Shown: positions 9,424-16,804 of the stretch, in pieces
How positions within the stretch are numbered: position 1 is the first letter of the stretch
How the letters are laid out: the number at the start of each line of letters is the position of its first letter
Assembly (NCBI GenBank): GCA_009733775.1
Contig: WOGZ01000488.1
Location: 1 to 19,153, forward strand
From: Alectoria sarmentosa
Taxonomy: Eukaryota; Ascomycota; Lecanoromycetes; Lecanorales; Parmeliaceae
Direction: 5' to 3'
Length of the DNA stretch: 19,153 nt
Notes under the pieces: model-generated
Seen by the model: the letters and a program-made list of their open reading frames with translations, nothing else
Databases searched by the model: none
Told to the model about the DNA's origin: nothing
Position numbers and translations under genes: made by a program

Positions 9424-10098
9424 ATTTCGATTTGCTCGAAAATCAAATATCGCTCATCAATTACATTTACAATCTTCATCCTCCGCCTCCAAGTGACCAG
9501 CAGTGCGACCATCAACTCCGGAAACTCTCTGTCCATATTCAACGCGACGCAAGATCAAGAATACACCTTCCGTCGTTACCAAACAGGATGTATCGACACC
9601 CCTGACTGGATGGGCCCAGGGCGCCCAAGAAGTTCCAAATTCTCCGACTGTGGACAAGCTACAAGATAAATCAAAGCAAGGATGGATGAATACGGAGCAC
9701 AGCTGTTCAACTTCCTCGCCTTAGGTGCATAATCAGAGCCAGAATGGGTGATTTTCCCAACGATTGAGACACCGTTTAGGATTGTGAAAGGCAAGTCTGG
9801 CCTACATTCAGATGAGTGCATCGAGGCGACTCTATGCCACGTCTCTAACTAGTGGGAGAAAACAACAGATAGCTGCACCGTTGCAATCATGCTGGACAGA
9901 CACATTGAAATCCTTCAGCTTCCAGGAGTATCCCGAGATACCACCCCTGACTTGTCTCGTTATACGGATCAAACGACCTTGTCGTGGGATATCGTAGATA
10001 TCGGCGCGGGGAAGCTTTACGACGAGTGTGATCTTGGGATTAGCAAGCTTAGTTGGATCGTTCTGGGAAGGTCTAGGCCCGAAGCTGTTTCCTTTTAA
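9424..10098 (+). pseudogene. plus-strand relic with three in-frame stops, unidentified
   Basis: One frame runs from just after TAG 9421 to TAA 10096-10098 (225 codons), interrupted only by TAA 9667, TAA 9730 and TAG 9850. The sequence between stops is protein-like: SGNSLSIFNATQDQEYTFRR with cysteines in TGCIDTPDW and FSDCG, then WVIFPTIETPFRIVKG, SDECIEATLC and DIVDIGAGKLYDECDLGIS. All three stops are one C-to-T step from CAA or CAG, the change RIP makes. About ten stops would be expected by chance in a random frame of this length. No start codon is evident. The opposite strand is also partly open, so orientation is not certain. I do not recognise the family. Confidence 0.4.
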
Positions 10099-10434
10099 GC
10101 TTCATCAGTCTTCCCTTGACGTCAAAAGCTGACATACAGGGCTTTCGTAGATTTGAGCCAGCTTAAAATGCTTCACTGAGCTACTGGATCCGTGTTGGAT
10201 GAGCTTGTTCCAAATCCAAACGCGGTCTCAAGCTCGTGATTGAGACTAACTGCAGTGATGCGATCACAATGTCTTGGGATGATAACGGTGTCCGAGAACA
10301 ATTCAGAGTCGCTTGAGACGCTGAAAGAGGATGATTAAGATATGTACTTTGAGTTTAGCACAAAATGCTGCGAGGTTGGACTGGTGTCATGTTAGAAAGT
10401 AATTTGCGATCTCTCGCATCGTTTGCGTTGAGGA
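10099..10434. other. spacer, possibly degraded coding sequence
   Basis: The frame used by the flanking relics continues here but is cut by six stops in about 110 codons, and the residues between them are less protein-like. It may be a more damaged part of the same former gene, or intron or intergenic sequence. No other feature is seen. Confidence 0.3.
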
Positions 10435-10916
10435 GAAGGGGTCGATAGTAATTATTATACGGAAGTCATATTCATAGAAAGTGGATCGAATCTTGTGCGC
10501 CTTGCTCGGTTCGAATCTGATTATGTGGTGCGAGAGCTGAAGAAAAGCGCGGCCCATCTCCAAAGTCTGGTCGGCGATCTAGAAGAACAGATTGGCTGTT
10601 AAGCGAAGACTAGAGGTGCCCAATAAGTGAAGGGAGCAGACGAGAGTAATGCACTTGGCGAAGGTCTGAGCATTGAGCGATATGTTGATCTTTTGGCGTC
10701 GACAGCTTCGCAGCAAAATCAAGAAAGTTTAATCAATTTTTAGCTAGTCGTAACAATGAAACACTGCGGTACAAGGGTGAAGAATTCCCCAGTGGAATGA
10801 CCCGAACAGCGTCTCATCCAAACGACAAAGATGCTACTTGCTTCCAGAAACCCACTTGGTTGGATACCATAATTATCTTCAACTATGTTGTGTTTAAAGA
10901 AATGTCACATAAATAA
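10435..10916 (+). pseudogene. plus-strand relic, helical segment plus second frame
   Basis: Open codons from 10435 read EVIFIESGSNLVRLARFESD, then a helix-like VRELKKSAAHLQSLVGDLEE. TAA 10600, TAA 10624 and TAG 10741 interrupt a continuing sequence (GADESNALGEGLSIERYVDL, then LASTASQQNQESLINF). All three stops are one C-to-T step from glutamine codons. Near 10720-10741 the protein-like content moves to another frame (RYKGEEFPSGMTRTASHPND, then PTWLDTIIIFNYVVFKEMSH) that ends at TAA 10914. The helical part could form a coiled coil. No family is recognised. It lies in line with the relics on both sides and may be one large former gene with them. Confidence 0.4.
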
Positions 10917-10998
10917 GAGACAAGGCCGAGGACCTTTTATTCTAGAGATCCCCGCTAGCTGATGCTGCATCCAGCACACATGCCACTGAATCCTCTAA

Positions 10999-12113
10999 AC
11001 AGTAGATGCAGCGTCGCCCCTGGATGAAGATGCCTTGATAGCCCTCAGGCCACGGACCAACACAGAGAGCCAAGAAAGTATCGTCGCTCCAAATTTATTA
11101 GATTCTCCAGGTCTCATTTCATCTGCAGCATCTCACTCAAGTCCATCAGAGGTTGTACGCTTGGCCTTCTTGAATCCCATGATATCGAGATCTTAATCTT
11201 CAACATCGCAGGATGAAGACGGTCGAAGACTTCGCCCGTCCAAGTGGGAAGCTCGGGTATTGTTCATAACGGGAACCCAGTGAATTCGTCACTTGCTGGT
11301 TCAGACTCATCACAGAAGAATGGCTCTAGATTTACTACGGACTTGAATTATGAGAATGGTCCTGTTGCTGATGATCGAGCTGGGCGTGGTAAGGAAACAC
11401 TCTTGAACTCTGCTGCTCAGAAAATGTCTGATCTTTTCTCGAAGCGCCAGTGATTTGCCCTACTCGCTTCCTTTATCTCGTCTGCATCCGCGGGTATCAT
11501 GCATTGTCACTCTTCTGAGGGGGAGTTTCTTGCTCGCGGCACGCTGGATACGAAATCCGGCCTTCCGAGGGAGATGGTCGTTTTACGACAGAGACTGAAC
11601 CAATGGCATGGCGGCATAGGGAAACTGATACCAGGGCCTTGGGGATTCTACTTCTGTAGAATTGCTCCACGCAAATGAGATTGTCTTTACCAGCTTCTGA
11701 TACCTTGTCGGGCCTGAGGAATGCGATGCCTTACAAGGATCACTCCACCTCGGCAGCATCATCATCTCTATGTTCGAGGGGTGATGAGTGTTGCAGTCGG
11801 TCATACCATCTGTAAAGGCTGGTGTATCTGTGGTTCAATGCGCGTGGCACTAGGGCTAACAAATGAGTGATGTCGGTGCGAAGAGTCTTCGATATGCTTC
11901 GTGAAAGTTAGGAAAGCTGATGAAGGGAGAAAATGGCAAGAGCACGTCGCTCACAGATGTGAAATGAACGAGTTGCTAAAGCATCGGATTACTGAAGATT
12001 CAAGCGAGGGCTCGACAGCTTGACTCGGGAAATCGATCGCATTAGCTACTACTTCGCCTGGTCTGAGTCACCGAGTATTGACCATAATCTAGTCGCGCTT
12101 GAGATGACGCGTG
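10999..12113 (+). pseudogene. plus-strand relic continuing to the F-box gene, several frame changes
   Basis: After an acceptor-like CTAAACAG (to 11002) a frame reads VDAASPLDEDALIALRPRTN and continues past TAA 11194 as SSTSQDEDGRRLRPSKWEAR. From about 11223 another frame is open to TGA 11451 (GSRFTTDLNYENGPVADDRA, ending MSDLFSKRQ). It continues after that stop (FALLASFISSASAG, then GEFLARGTLDTKSGLPREMV) to TGA 11676. A third frame gives VELLHANEIVFTSF, TGA, GPEECDALQGSLHLGSIIIS. The end reads LDSLTREIDRISYYFAWSES, then IDHNLVALEMTRAK, touching the F-box stop. Content is protein-like throughout, but no single frame survives. I infer one or two dead genes and cannot name the family. Confidence 0.4.
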
Positions 12114-13778
12114 CTAAGTCGGCCAGGCTTCGGCCTGTTGTATGCGGAGCCGTGAATTCCGAGCACGCTCTGAAGCCGCCAAGTTGAACATCTCGTTGAA
12201 GTAGTTGATTGACAGCGAACTCTCGGATTCAGCTGGCAGGCTTGGATGGTGCCCGCCTTCCTGGGCGTAGGTCGAATAAGCCCTAAGAGCTAGGAGTTCC
12301 TCCTCATAATCTGGTGTACACGGCCACCATTGGTCACCATTGTGTCGAAACGACCCCTGAAGACTGAGTAGCTCCCAGGGCATACGAGCTCCGCGACACC
12401 GTAAGATTTCAACAACACCATCCCAGCTGCCTTCCAAAAGGTCAATGCGGTCTAGCCACAGGCGCAGCAATCGTGGCATCTGGTGGAATAGAAGGAAAAA
12501 CATGTCAAGCCCGTGCATTGCCAGTCCGGCAAGGTATAGGTGTTCTAAATGCTGCCACTTGCCTTGATGAGGAAAGACTTGAGAATAATTGTAGCAAGTG
12601 TCGTGCAGCGGTGTCAGCGATAGACGGCGTTGTCTCTTTACGCGTTCAGCAGTGAGAAGCATAAGGGAAAGACTCTTAAGGCCAGTCAATTGCTCCAACA
12701 ATTGCGGCAGAAATCCTAGCGCTTTGGCGTTCCCATGATCTAGAAGCTCATAACGGTGAGGTGTGATCTGAAGAGTGAAGTTCTCGAGCTTGCAAAGGGC
12801 GATGGCCATGTGACGGGGGAAGCTCTGTGTTATGTTGTATCTAGCAAAATTCCCTGGTGAAAGACCTTCGTGGATCCGAAAGTGGCGAGATCGACATTCA
12901 AAGTGCTTGATGGTTCTTTTGGTCCTTGAGAGCGCCCGAACCATAAGCGAGAGATGTTCAAATCCCGCGTCTTCCGACCTCTTTGGACGCAAGTGCCAGG
13001 GATCCAAGCTTCGCGCAAGAGGGGACCCAGAGAGAACGGTGCTTGGAGTGTGATTGGGATGAATTGGGGAAAACGTAGCACTATTGTCCATCCATGTTTT
13101 GTCCCATATATCGTCGTCCATTTTGACGGACTGCAGATTGGGCAATCGGAGCAACCCAGAACACAAATCCGAGAAGAAAATTCCATGGGATCCATCCTCG
13201 AGATTCTGACGTTCTTCTACTGCAAGCTCTCGCCAGAGTTGATACCCCTCTACAACAAATCTATTGTTGGCGTATTTGGAGAACTTGACTCCCTGAGTCG
13301 TTTTGTCTCGGATGATTGCGTTGACGAAATTGTCAAGCCGAGGATGGGGACTGTTGAATAGATGTTTCGTGCTCAGAGAGGCTGTAATTGATCGTAACTC
13401 ATCCCATAAATAGTAGAAATACTCCTCATGCGAGAGTTTAGGAACTTCTGAGATGTCGCAGATCATCTCTTTGACGTAATTCCTCAGAACAGGATGTTTT
13501 GTAACGTTGGAAAAGACTTGAATATCTTTGTCTCGTGGTGCGATGTAGACTCTGTCGAAAAGCGGAGGCGTAGCCGTTGCGTGCCATTGCTTGGAGACAT
13601 ATCGAAGGCTCTTCAAGTCGGACTTCTGTAAACATTTTGCGACAAGACATTTGACCTCCGCTGGCAGATACAGCGAGCCAGCCTTTGGCGGGCTCAGCGC
13701 GCTGTCTGCGACTGCTGATTGAACGCCCACATCTCGAGCAAGTCTTGACGACCTTCGCAAGCCCTTCGTGCTAGCCAT
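12114..13778 (-). CDS. F-box protein, intact single exon
   Basis: A 554-residue protein with a basic N-terminus (GLRRSSRLAR) and an F-box-like motif at about residues 37-75: YLPAEVKCLVAKCLQ, then SDLKSLRYVSKQWHATATPP and LFDRVYI. F-box proteins recruit substrates to SCF ubiquitin ligases through Skp1. The remainder (about 80-540) is typical of fungal F-box proteins: leucine-rich, with segments such as LPQLLEQLTGLKSLSLMLL and WQHLEHLYLAGLAMHG suggesting an irregular leucine-rich-repeat-like substrate platform. The ATG at 13778 is the first in frame and gives a full F-box. No intron is needed. It is the longest uninterrupted gene here, in a stretch full of relics. A transposon copy ends only 51 bases upstream of its start codon and may have displaced or supplied promoter sequence. 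The substrate is unknown. Confidence 0.85.
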   Translation of the reverse strand: MASTKGLRRSSRLARDVGVQSAVADSALSPPKAGSLYLPAEVKCLVAKCLQKSDLKSLRYVSKQWHATATPPLFDRVYIAPRDKDIQVFSNVTKHPVLRNYVKEMICDISEVPKLSHEEYFYYLWDELRSITASLSTKHLFNSPHPRLDNFVNAIIRDKTTQGVKFSKYANNRFVVEGYQLWRELAVEERQNLEDGSHGIFFSDLCSGLLRLPNLQSVKMDDDIWDKTWMDNSATFSPIHPNHTPSTVLSGSPLARSLDPWHLRPKRSEDAGFEHLSLMVRALSRTKRTIKHFECRSRHFRIHEGLSPGNFARYNITQSFPRHMAIALCKLENFTLQITPHRYELLDHGNAKALGFLPQLLEQLTGLKSLSLMLLTAERVKRQRRLSLTPLHDTCYNYSQVFPHQGKWQHLEHLYLAGLAMHGLDMFFLLFHQMPRLLRLWLDRIDLLEGSWDGVVEILRCRGARMPWELLSLQGSFRHNGDQWWPCTPDYEEELLALRAYSTYAQEGGHHPSLPAESESSLSINYFNEMFNLAASERARNSRLRIQQAEAWPT

Positions 13779-13829
13779 TTGACTGAATGACTGAATGTAA
13801 AGAAGATTGAATATCTATACTGACGTGAG

Positions 13830-14378
13830 TAGGGGTAGGCAAATTGCGCAATATGCTCACCGTTGCATGCAAATTGCAGTATTAACGCAACTTGCATGTA
13901 ATTGCTTATGTAAACTTAAGGTTAAGGCTAATCGCTGTATCGCAATTATTTATCATCAACATCAAGCTTCATATATACATACATATTTATTTACATATCA
14001 ATTAATTAAGAATTTTTTAATAATAATGTTTCATTTTATTTTAAATAGATTTAAAGCGAAAAATACGATTGTGAAAATAATTTTTTATTCAATTAATAAC
14101 ATTTTAATTTCGAACGAGGAAATTGTATTTAAAGATTTAACATTATAAAATGATAATAATAATGAAATTATTGATAAGATCAAGATTAAAATATGAAAGA
14201 TTATGAAAAATAAATCATTGAAGAAATCATTTAATCATGTTTTTTATTGTTTTTGACCCCATGATAACTTTAAATATAATATAAGTTTTAATGCAAATTG
14301 CGCCTTTCATCGTTGCATGCAAATTGTAATCCAAATGCGGTTAACGTGCAATGCATGCAACTTGCAATCCGTACCCTA
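13830..14378 (+). mobile_element. 549-bp non-autonomous hAT-like element, copy A
   Basis: Ends are TAGGGGTAGGCAAATTGC on the left and, inverted, TAGGGTACGGATTGCAAG on the right, an imperfect terminal inverted repeat of the TAGGG type seen in hAT elements. Subterminal regions are packed with TTGCATGCAAATTG-like words in both orientations. Flanks give a degraded 8-base target duplication (GACGTGAG at 13822-13829, ATTGTGAG at 14379-14386; five of eight match, four of them in a row plus one). The copy has the same length as copy B and is inverted relative to it. It is too short for a transposase. The border could be shifted by one base. It lies 51 bases upstream of the F-box start codon. Confidence 0.8.
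13867..14148 (+). other. 93-codon open frame inside transposon copy A
   Basis: Starts at an ATG in the subterminal repeat and ends at TAA 14146-14148, reading MQIAVLTQLACNCLCK... and ending FKDLTL. The same frame is open for exactly the same length in copy B. It may be a remnant of the parent element's coding sequence or simply an AT-rich frame that escaped stops. No family is recognised. Confidence 0.3.
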
Positions 14379-15092
14379 ATTGTGAGGAGGCAGAGCGGCG
14401 GAATAACTATAGACCGAAAGTAGGGCTAGGGCTCATGAAATGAGAAAACGATGACGCTGCTACGAGGATGAAATGATGCACGAGACAAGCTCAGTTCAAT
14501 GACCTGTTCACCAATCAGGACCTTGGGATGGGCAGGGATGAGAGAGAGAACGTGCAAGTCTGCGCTTTTTCTCACACGATATTTATCGTATCTTGGTCAC
14601 TGATTTCTTCCAGTTTGAGTTCCGAATTTGGGCCTGAAGTTCGTAGAGAACGGCCGATGAATCTGTGGTCAGCTTTGGACCAGTAGGCAAGTTACTCAGA
14701 AGTGGCAGCACAAGAGACTCGTCAATAGAAAATGTGCAACTTATCTGGAAATAAGGCGCTATTCTAGACTGTACTACCTATTCAATGACCCCAGTCGCCA
14801 TGGACTGGACGCAAACATACAGAAGGAGGATTCATCAAATTGGCCACCTGCGAATACTTTACTGGCTGATCTGGGAATCTGAAAAATAGTCTCTTAGAAA
14901 ATATCAATAAGAGATCGCAATAAACATTGGCCTAAGATGTTCATGTCGCCAGGTGTGGTGTCCAAGGAGGGGCCAAACATCGGTAGCGCTGCGAATACAA
15001 GGATCGACGGCAAGATCCAGAAAATAACCTTATTCAGTCGTACCTTCTTCACAGCGGCAAAGGGGCAATGCGTGCGGGGGGTAACGACTCAT
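14379..15092 (-). pseudogene. broken minus-strand gene between the two transposon copies
   Basis: The frame from 15088 to TAA 14894 reads KKVRLNKV and a membrane-helix-like VIFWILPSILVFAALPMFG, then DTTPGDMNILGQCLL. After an acceptor-like TTTTTCAG another frame gives SASKVFAGGQFDESSFCMFA. A third frame, open from 14831 to TAA 14583 apart from TAG 14778-14780 (possible former CAG), reads CTFSIDESLVLPLLSNLPTG, then DSSAVLYELQAQIRNSNWKK. Part of the frame switching could be introns, but the extra stops argue for decay. No N-terminus is present, and the 5' side is cut off by transposon copy B. Probably a membrane protein; family unknown. 14390-14580 holds nothing recognisable. Confidence 0.45.
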
Positions 15093-15641
15093 TAAGATAC
15101 GGATTGCAAGTTGCATGCATTGCACGTTAACCGCATTTGGATTGCAATTTGCATACAACGATGAAAAACGCAATTTACATTAAAACTTATATTATATTTA
15201 AAGTTATCATGAAATTAAAAACAATAAAAAACATGATTAAATGATTCTTTTAATGATTTATTCTTTATGATCTTTCATATTTTAATTTTGATTTTATTAA
15301 TAATTTTATTATCATTATTATTTTATAATGTTAAATCTTTAAATGCAATTTTCTCGTTTAAGATTAAAATGTTATTAATTGAATAAAAAATTATTTTCAT
15401 AATCGTATTTTTCGTTTTAAATTTATTTAAAATAAAATGAAACATTATTATTAAAAAACTTTTAATTGATTGATATATAAATAAATATGTATATATATAT
15501 GAAGCTTGATGTTGATGATAAATAGTTGCGATGTAATGATTAACCTTAACCTTAAATTTACATAAGCAATTGCATGTAAGTTGCGTTAATATTACAATTT
15601 GCATGCAACGGTGAGCATATTGCGCAATTTGCCTACCCCTA
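15093..15641 (-). mobile_element. 549-bp non-autonomous hAT-like element, copy B
   Basis: Inverted second copy of the element at 13830-14378, exactly the same length. Its outer end reads, on the minus strand, TAGGGGTAGGCAAATTGC; the inner end is TAAGATACGGATTGCAAG. The flanks carry an 8-base duplication, ACGACTCA at 15084-15091 and 15641-15648 (or CGACTCAT/CGACTCAC if the border is set one base over). This is the best evidence for independent insertion by a hAT-type transposase. In the segments compared base by base, the copies differ by C/T and G/A transitions with no indels, as RIP would produce. Confidence 0.85.
15323..15604 (-). other. 93-codon open frame inside transposon copy B
   Basis: Counterpart of the frame in copy A with the same ATG and stop positions relative to the element. 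It reads MQIVILTQLTCNCLCK... and ends FKDLTL. Differences from copy A are of the A/V, A/T, H/Y, T/I, R/K type that single transitions cause. No known domain is recognised. Confidence 0.3.
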
Positions 15642-15889
15642 CGACTCACATATAATGGGGCATAGAACGAAGGCTTGAACAAGCGACAAGGGAGAAAAGT
15701 AATCATTCACGGCGGATTACACTTTGTGATGCCGTGTATTTTACGTCGAATCCATCTTCGCTATCTCAAGAAATGGAAAACCAAGGGCCTGAAAGTTCAA
15801 GAACTACGAAAAAAAGATGGACAACTCATCGTCGAAGACAGTCTGGATCATGTTTGTCATTTTTGTGAGTGCGGCGACAAATTGTCTCC
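15642..15889. other. spacer downstream of the RapZ-C-like gene
   Basis: Contains the 8-base target duplication at its left edge, then presumably the 3' untranslated end of the minus-strand gene. A plus-strand frame (about 15675-15965) reads somewhat protein-like (SLDHVCHFCECGDKL), and a GTGAGT donor-like site lies at about 15864. Without homologous support I do not call a gene. Confidence 0.35.
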
Positions 15890-16453
15890 TCATCCCCTGT
15901 TGCTAGTCCTCCCCATCCCTTCAACTTCTGGACTGCTCAGTACGCATTCCTGCGTCCATCCTTGAGTCCCAAGTCTGTCATTATGTGTTTTCACCTCAAT
16001 CCTTGTCTCCCGAGTCTGACCGCTCACCACGTCTGTGTCCAAATGCTCGCGGTGCACGACGATGCGATCCCACTGTTGAATCTCGTCTGCTAGCTTCTCT
16101 GCCATCGCTACGCTGCGATGCTTGCCTGACACACAGTTTACCACAACTGCTGCGCAGCCTCCTTGCAGAAATGGTCCGTTCAGGATCTTGACTTCAAGCT
16201 GATCCAGGGTTTCCTGGAGAAGTTTCACGTGTAGCGGATTCGACCAGTACACGTCAGCAAGTTCTTTGTCGACTCCGGTGTACTTCTCCCGAAGCTCCAA
16301 TGGTGGTGGCTCGGTTTGGACACAATCGACGTGAACTAATTTGGGTATGGGGATTTGGGCGTGCCCGAGTTTTCTTCCGTAGGTGATGACGTGAATGCAG
16401 AGGCCGTTGGGACGTACGTCACCGTTGGTATGGCTTCGGCGAGTGTAAGGCAT
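15890..16453 (-). CDS. RapZ C-terminal-domain-like (P-loop ATPase-like) protein
   Basis: 187 residues. Landmarks are an early strand HVITYGRKLG (21-30), KYTGVDKELADVYWSNP (57-73), and the signature VVNCVSGKHRSVAMAEKLAD (104-123), followed by VVHREHLDTD (132-141). The GC/S-G-K/Q-HRSV loop and the trailing HRD/HRE-type strand are what I know of the C-terminal domain of bacterial RapZ (formerly YvcJ/YhbJ), which binds small RNAs and nucleotide-like ligands. Stand-alone versions occur in fungi with no established role. The start at 16453 is the only ATG before the conserved part; the frame stays open upstream for about 27 codons with no other ATG, so an upstream exon is possible. The last about 40 residues are polar and unconserved-looking. 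It is intact in a damaged neighbourhood. A TATA-like box lies about 140 bases upstream. Confidence 0.75.
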   Translation of the reverse strand: MPYTRRSHTNGDVRPNGLCIHVITYGRKLGHAQIPIPKLVHVDCVQTEPPPLELREKYTGVDKELADVYWSNPLHVKLLQETLDQLEVKILNGPFLQGGCAAVVVNCVSGKHRSVAMAEKLADEIQQWDRIVVHREHLDTDVVSGQTRETRIEVKTHNDRLGTQGWTQECVLSSPEVEGMGRTSNRG

Positions 16454-16804
16454 TTCTTCGATCTTGAGGGTGCTTTGATGGTCTGGTTGTTGAGAGATGT
16501 ATGGATTCGTATTCTCCTGATGTTTAAATCTGAAGGAGGGAGAGTCGTGAGGAATTGGGGGAAGCTTGAAAATGGGTTCGACGAAGGCACTTTATATATT
16601 TAGTGGTGACAAAAAGAATTCCGGTGTTGAGACATGGACGTGACATTCATGCCTCTTCGAGGTTCAGTAACACAATGATTTTCCTTGAATTTTCTGTCAA
16701 CACAATAATACAGACTATAGCCATCTTTTCTGATGGTACATATCGTCACTCAACACACAATGCGAGCTCTGGATTTAATCTCTCACGGGTGTCTCTTAGG
16801 TAAA
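16454..16804. other. 5' flank of the RapZ-C-like gene
   Basis: Balanced-composition sequence between the minus-strand start codon and the AT-rich block. Apart from the TATA-like box it shows no gene. The short plus-strand frames here have no family features. Confidence 0.4.
16591..16598 (-). promoter_or_regulatory. TATA-like box for the RapZ-C-like gene
   Basis: The minus strand reads TATATAAA here, about 138 bases upstream of the ATG at 16453. Placement fits a core promoter with a leader of about 100 bases, but this is sequence resemblance only. Confidence 0.35.

Noticed and set aside
9842..10095. Minus-strand open frame without ATG, fairly protein-like
   Set aside because: It is antisense to the plus-strand relic. 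The plus frame is favoured because it continues on both sides with few, C-to-T explainable stops, but the choice is not certain.
10501..10530. GGTTCGAATC word resembling a tRNA B box
   Set aside because: No A box, acceptor stem or cloverleaf can be formed around it, and it lies inside a protein-like frame.
15540..15560. TTAACCTTAACCTTAAA resembling telomere-type repeats
   Set aside because: Only two imperfect units, and they are part of the transposon copy, with a counterpart in the other copy.
13830..15641. Single 1.8-kb foldback element with long inverted ends
   Set aside because: Each 549-bp copy has its own ends and its own flanking 8-bp duplication, which fits two independent insertions better than one composite.
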